A stretch of DNA of 64,000 bases from Sipunculus nudus (lineage: Eukaryota > Annelida > Sipuncula > Golfingiida > Sipunculidae): the NCBI GenBank assembly GCA_026874595.1, contig CM049322.1, positions 8,882,400 to 8,946,399 of the forward strand, in the 5' to 3' direction. The translations under genes were made by a program, and so were the position numbers. Below are positions 58,060 to 64,000 of this stretch, piece by piece. Position 1 is the stretch's first letter, and each line of letters starts with the position of its first letter. The notes below the pieces were generated by a model that was not told where the DNA came from, searched no databases, and was given only the letters and a program-made list of their open reading frames with translations.

Positions 58060-60074
58060 TGACACTAAATTAAACCCTCATGGGTTAAGGTTAACCTTTA
58101 ATAAATAAATCAATAGTTAAATTATATAATTTTAAAATTGTGGTATGTTATAAAGGAGTATATATATTTATGTGCTGTGTTTCCTGTATACATGCTTGAC
58201 TTATTGATACCAAAGCATAAGTGTAACCCAGTTTGATCTGACCACTGGCAAAATGATGTATCCTTTATTTATTTATTAGAACTTTTGAGAACTCTTACTT
58301 ATGGTTGCTACGGTAACTAATATCTGGGGTTATCACAATATCTGACAGCTGTGATAATTATACCGTTCTCTTCCCTCTGGCATCACCAGAGTTTTCTTTG
58401 TTCAGAAAATCATTTATTTTCATTTCTAGGATATTCTTTATTTTTAAATAAATAATCACATGAAATTCTATATAGAAGTCGTTATAAAAACATAAAAAAT
58501 ATGTAGATATTGTTTTTTCAAAATGATAGTGTTTTACAAACTGACAGTATCATATTCTAAAAAAACTCAGGATTTTTTGGATTATAGGTAGTCCCAGAAA
58601 CATGGCAGAAAGTACTGACAATTGATATATATAAAATATGATGACAAGTCCTGGCATTCCTGTGCTAGGTACAGATATATATTACCATATACTGTGGTAA
58701 ATCTTTTTCTCATTAAATCATGATATAAACTGATATCATCTAATCCCATTCTTATTGTGCTGCTAAATAGAGGTTATGGCTTTTAGTCTAAATTAGATCA
58801 TTCTTCACCCAGTGCATATAAAGTCTGAATTCCAGATGCCATAATAAATTCTTGCAAATCTTATCCTGAGGTCACATTCATCCAAATTTAGGAGACAGTG
58901 CCACCTACAGGACCTATTCCCACACTGAGGTTAACATTTTACCAATTTTGATAGTCAGCCCTACATACTATGCAGAGGGAACAGAGGACTTCCGCATGGC
59001 TGTGGCTATTGTAAGGTTATATGATGATAACAACTTTGCAGCGGATGTAAACGTTTGATATTAGTAAGTTACCTTATCAGTGATTATATCATCACTTACA
59101 TGGGTTTATATTGTGGATGTGAATATTTATGGTGATCTATTTTTCAAATATTTATTGGTGTGAAATATTAAAATAAATATAATATACTAATGTTTGAAAA
59201 TACTTCTAAATACTTCTCTGGTGACAGTAACCGGTTTCTTGTTACCTTAGTAATGTTTGTCAGTGTTTAGTTAAGGGTTATGCCCAGTGGACTGAATGTT
59301 TTGGATGTAGCTGGGGACCTACAGGTGGGTGATATGGAGGGGGGGGGGGGGCAAATATCTAAATGTTGTTGTGTCCAGTGGGGTATATAACCCAGTTTGG
59401 TTTATGGTGGGGCATTTTTATTCCAGGGGCAGGGGATATGGTCAGGTGGAGTTTGTTTTAAATGGGGGGGAGTGGGTGGGGGGGCGGGTTCTGGCTAAGG
59501 GGGTTTGTCCAAGAGTTTATGACCAGGATAAATCTCACCAAAAAACCCTACCGCTGGCCATAAAGCCTCTAGGATAAAACCAAACAAGGCCAGTAACTGT
59601 CCTAGACTGCCCCCCCCCCCCCCTCTTCCCCGCCCCATCCCCCAACCCAGTCATAATCACCCACTTTGAAAAAACCCTCCCTGGTCACGTCAGGTTTGGT
59701 CCAGGTAGATTATATCCAAGTAATCCAAGTATCATATGCTTAATAACTTTTTTTTTGCAACCACCATTGCAGTCTGCGCCATACAGTGAGCCTCTGGTAT
59801 TTAAAGAAGTTTTTAGATACTATATTCCGATTTTATTATTTATTCGCTACAGCATATAGTTTCGATCTTTCCTTCCTTGCATACAATATGATCACATTTA
59901 GGTTTTAGTGTCTATGATAAAATACTTGGCTGTTTTACATTGGCCTGCACAGGGAAGGCAGGGGTTCAAGTTCAGCTACTGCCAATCAGTTTTCATTAGC
60001 ACAAGTTGTGTGTTATTGATCTTAGATTATTTTGTTTTCCTTAGATCACAATATTTATGCTAATTGAGTCGCTA
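58060..60074. other. Gene-poor stretch with G- and C-runs
   Basis: No supported gene. 58300-58760 has GATATC/ATATCTGACAGCTG text like the interior of the 4885 hAT-like element. G-rich tracts at 59338-59351 and 59465-59484; C-run at 59610-59622. GGGGTTCAAGTTCAGC near 59965 is B-box-like and may be a SINE remnant. Confidence 0.4.
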
Positions 60075-61462
60075 TATACTGTAAATTCAGAAATATTAGT
60101 TGGGATTTTATTTTCGTGGTTTTCGTGGACAAAGTTAATCCACGAATTCATGATTCCCACGATAAAAAAAAATCATAAGATCAGAAATTATCTTAACAGC
60201 AGCTGGTTGTCGACTTCATCTATATATAGTTATTATCGCTGGCTCAATTTTTTAGTAAAGGTACAAAAATGGTTTATTACTATTTTATTATTGCCATTGA
60301 TACATATAATAAATGTACTGCATTACATTTCCTGTAATACTATAAAAAATACGTGATTTATAAATATTATGTTGTCAATTCCATTATTTCCCCCAATATC
60401 GCATGAACACGGCCCCCTGAAATGTTCACAATAAAACAATATCAAACTTTACTTTAAACTAGAAAACAAATCCCAACATTTCCTCTTTTCAACATTTCGG
60501 GTGAAATATTCAAGAACAATGCCACATTTCTATCGCTCAAATCGGTAGTTCTGACACGACAAGAACGGTACATTTGTTCCAATGTTCGTAACCACAGCTA
60601 CCGAGGCACGGCTTTTTTCAACCTTCTTTCAATAGAGATAAAACGAGACTTACGCTCTTTATTGGCTCATTTGCATTACCGCGGGGACGCGAAAGTAATT
60701 AGAACTTATTCCGAATATTGCCGACTGCAGTTGCGTGCATAAAAATGCGCTATTAATATGATGGACGGTACTTCCTCCGAATATTGCCGATAGTTGTACA
60801 TAAATGTTAGCGTTAGTAAGTGTCGCAGAATACAAATGCAAATTATGCCCCTCAAATTTTCGTAAGAGAAAAATTCCTGTCTAGTCCACCCATTATGCCG
60901 ATTTCTATTTTTTGTTTTTTTTTTGTTGACACGTTGAATACCGAAGAATCTTGTCTCTTGTATGTCTCACCCCGTCATAGATTTACAGGTGCCACATGTG
61001 ACTACCGCCATGATTAAAAAAAGGTAAAAACGTTCATGTGGACGGTCCTGTTTTATTTTTTCTCCGATCAAGTGAGGATTAACTTTTCTGTGAACGTGGA
61101 GCGATCAGGTGTTATAACTAATAGGTGATGTATCGTGTGTTACAATTAACAGCCGATATATTGTCCGGCACGTGTCGGTTACGGCTAGTTAACTCCTTTG
61201 TTAGGGTCGGGCGAACCTTGTTTGCTCAACACTGACCTAATTGACCGCGGTACAGGCGCACCGTGTGATAAGCATCTGAGTCGAGCCACTGCGGTACCTG
61301 TGTACATATGTTCTCGTCTTCCTTGCGCACATTAAGATATTAATAACCAAGATTTTCTATAATATTCATGGTCTTTCCACGAATTCAAATACCCCACGAT
61401 ATGAGTTTTGTACAAAAACCACGAAATTTTAAGCCCACGATATTATCTGAATCTACAGTATA
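60075..61462. mobile_element. 1.4-kb inverted-repeat transposon without transposase
   Basis: The left end TATACTGTAAATTCAGAAAT and right end ATATTATCTGAATCTACAGT then ATA are inverted repeats with subterminal CCACGAA/TTCGTGG in both arms. The core (about 60380-61320) is richer in CpG than the flanks and contains CCGAATATTGCCGA twice (60709, 60777). No frame encodes a recognisable protein. Confidence 0.7.
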
Positions 61463-62400
61463 TATTTTTAGAGCTTGAGTATCTAAATATTTTTTGAATA
61501 TTTGTTGTTGTGTTTGTAATGTTGTGATGACTATCCTCTGTTTCACCACTGGTGTCTCTAGCTCTCTCTCTCACGCTCTGAATATTTCCCTTGAAAAATA
61601 CCTTAAATTGCAGGTTAATATCAAGAACAACAAGGCCTTCTTTAACCAGTAAAGAATGTTACTCCTCTGTAATGTGTGTCATAACATGACCTCAGTTAAT
61701 ATTGTCTTAATTGTCTTAATTTTGGATTCAGTTAGCATTAAAATGCACTTTTGTAAATTTAAATATTTTGCACTTTATGTACATATATGCTGATGTAAGT
61801 AAGGATCAACAAAATAAATATGGCAGGTTCAGGAAAAAAATTGAGAATAAAGTCAATTAAGTCCTTTTGAATAATAAGTAAAAAACACTATTTGCAAGTT
61901 AATTTCCCGAGAAGCAGTATTAGGATGACTTATTGGTGCACTGAAATTGGGTTCTTAACAGGGTTCTTAATTTTCAGAAATGGTACATAACTAGTATTAT
62001 TAACTACCATAATCCCCTTTAGTCAAAATTGTGAAAAATGCTTTTATGTTTGTTTGTCATTTATATTAAATTAATTAACATGATGATGCCTTAAGGTTCA
62101 CTTGAGGATTTCTTAAAGGCAAATTAGCAAGGTAAAAGAAAATGACTTTAAATAAAGAGCTGACATAGGGTTGTGAAACAGAGTACATACCGGTATAGAT
62201 GTTTATATTATTGGGCTGTAACAATGCACTGACCAGTTTATAAAATAATGTACTGTTCATACAGCGCAGTATATTTAAGTGGAATGTGGTATCATCAGTA
62301 TTGTCTGATACCTCAGCATTGGATCACTGGTAGTACTTAATCATCCAGCCAGACATGTTGATTTATTGACCATTCCTCAGCATCATAACCTGTGTAACAT
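61463..62400. other. Gene-poor stretch
   Basis: No supported gene or repeat. Confidence 0.4.
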
Positions 62401-62408
62401 GAAACATT

Positions 62409-62493
62409 ATTGGTCAGAAATGAGCTGAACTTCATCTGATTGGCTGATCATTGCATAATTTAGCCAATAGCAGGAACTTTTTCATATGCAAAT
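62409..62493 (+). promoter_or_regulatory. Orphan CCAAT/octamer cluster
   Basis: ATTGG at 62409 and 62439, CCAAT at 62464 and an exact octamer ATGCAAAT at 62486-62493. This combination is typical of H2B promoters, but no histone or snRNA sequence follows. Could be a relic or chance. Confidence 0.25.
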
Positions 62494-62744
62494 GTAATTC
62501 TCTTGAAGAGCAGGAGCATGGAAAACATTGGAGTTTTTCATGAATTGGATATAAATTTTATTAGAAGAATTTTGCAGGGTTATTGTTTTGTAAAAAAGGA
62601 GGAAAATTGGCTCAGATCCTTAACTATAATATACCTTATGTATCAAATCATGGATGGTATAGTGTGTGATTTTCTTGTGGCATAATATGTATCATATATC
62701 AAGACAGATACTTTGACAGCTATAATAAATGAAGATTAAAATTG

Positions 62745-63190
62745 TATTGTTAATGATATTGATGATAACAATGATGGTAGTAAAGTGAAATATTTTGATG
62801 TATATTGTGTCATGAGACATGTTGTTACAGCCCTGATAAATGTGGATAATATTGATATTGTTAATTATAATAATCATGATGATAGTATAGTTTTGTGAGT
62901 GAAGTATCGTGATATTTATAATATCGTGTATTGTTACAGCCCTGATGTTGACAATAATGATATAGTTAATGATAATGATGATGATGATAATGAAGATGAT
63001 ACTGACTACTTTTAAAAGCTGCATCCTTTGGCTAAATGGTAGGGGTCTTATGATGCCGTGGGTCTGTCCGTCTGTTTGTCTGAAACTCTGTCGTGGAAGG
63101 TAAGAGGAAAATTTGACCTTTAGATATAGCATTATTATTATTATTTATCATTATTATTATTATCATTATTATCATTATCATTATTATGTT
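62745..63190. repeat. (GAT/AAT)n-rich simple sequence
   Basis: Degenerate GATAATGATGATG text to 63000, then (ATT)n at 63130-63190. The phrase TTACAGCCCTGAT.. occurs at 62825 and 62936, a small tandem duplication. Minus-strand Ile/Asn-rich frames are artefacts of it. Confidence 0.8.
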
Positions 63191-64000
63191 CACAGTGTAG
63201 TCACCTTTTGCTGCCCAACTGTTGTTGTAGTTGGTGTTGTGATTTTTTTTCATCATGTGTGTGGATCAGTAACAGGACTCAACATTAACTTTTGAAAGTA
63301 CTTACCCAGTTGGGCAAGTAGAATATAGCTTTAACATGCCCTTCATGAGTTTTTTCTTGCCTTATAAATATTATTGATTGTATTTTTGAACACAAAGATC
63401 CTTTTTCAGGACATGGGTAAAGGTTTTAGTTGAACTTGCTTGCCCAATTGGGCAAGTAGGAGGTGACTTCTAGTTGCCCGACTACTATTTTCTGGACCTT
63501 TCACCTGCCGCAGACAAGCAGACTGCAGTTAACCTTTGTTGTCCAGCCCTGATTAATTTTGTGTGGGAGGGTACAGTTAATGTGCTGTATTTATAAATAC
63601 AGGACTGTTAGTATTATTATTTTAATTAATCAACTACTGCCATTTTTCTACTATTTATTTTAAAAAAAAACTGTTACACTTTGAGCAGAAAAGTATTTTT
63701 TTTTTTCATTTTTTTTCAAGATACCAGTACTAAATAAATGTAATAATTTTATCTTAAATCATCAACCAGATTTAATGACTTTTAAGATATTTATGTTTAA
63801 AAAAGGCTAGATATGTTGGCATGAATTGATATATATCATACTTTTATCATGCACTTTGATGCTTTTCCTTTTCCGTACAAGATTGTGTTTTTTTTTGTTG
63901 TAAAATCCAGATTGTTATCACTGTTGTTATCACTGTTGTTATTATGTGTGCAGTGTAGTCAGCATGTTTTATTATTGTTGTCATTGTTTTGTCCAGTTCG
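63191..64000. other. Gene-poor stretch
   Basis: No supported gene. TTGGGCAAGTAG occurs at 63312 and 63450, the second inside the palindromic GCCCAATTGGGC. T-runs at 63698 and 63890. Confidence 0.4.

Overview
The window is animal nuclear DNA, AT-rich and very repeat-dense. Inverted-repeat transposons, microsatellites, tRNA-derived SINE heads, metazoan-style CTCF and RFX motifs and an H2A.X histone gene suggest a marine invertebrate. A lophotrochozoan such as a mollusc is my guess from repeat style only. Only three long reading frames look like real protein genes. Two belong to a non-LTR retrotransposon (gag-like ORF1 at 26525-28267; endonuclease/reverse transcriptase ORF2 open to 31137). The third is an intronless histone H2A.X gene (35244-35651).

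Layout. 1-25 kb is a transposon graveyard. It holds four copies of a ~340-bp inverted-repeat element, two kinds of element built from internal tandem repeats (one carrying a 12-bp palindrome many times), a hAT-like element with an 8-bp target duplication, nested insertions, pogo-like miniatures and two TTAAAGGGGCC-type families. 25.9-36.2 kb is the core of interest. A histone-type promoter with three CCAAT boxes (25.9 kb) lies 9 kb upstream of the H2A.X coding region. Between them sits a Jockey-like retrotransposon whose sense strand is strikingly A/C-rich and G-poor, with a 2.6-kb 3' UTR made of tandem repeats, a 32-nt poly(A), and then 1.46 kb of hairpin-rich DNA. The 14-bp word ATTCATTCATTCGC occurs on both sides of the whole insert, consistent with a target-site duplication inside the H2A.X 5' UTR.

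The noncoding parts of this locus carry repeated hairpins whose two arms change together between copies: 3' UTR repeats A and B, and a hairpin with a constant 16-nt loop at 34.56 and 34.74 kb. There are also three hairpins shaped like the histone mRNA 3' stem-loop. A structured-RNA retroelement lodged in a replication-linked histone gene is the most unusual thing in the window.

36-64 kb is again gene-poor. It holds a decayed CR1/L2-type reverse transcriptase on the minus strand (42.6-43.7 kb), a possible promoter and first exons of a host gene (44.6-45.2 kb, perhaps with another exon at 51.64 kb), a 51-nt G run, an array of RFX X-box-like motifs (51.5-52.4 kb), SINE heads, minisatellites and a 1.4-kb inverted-repeat transposon. 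Two strong CTCF-like motifs at 11.7 and 58.0 kb point toward each other across the histone locus.
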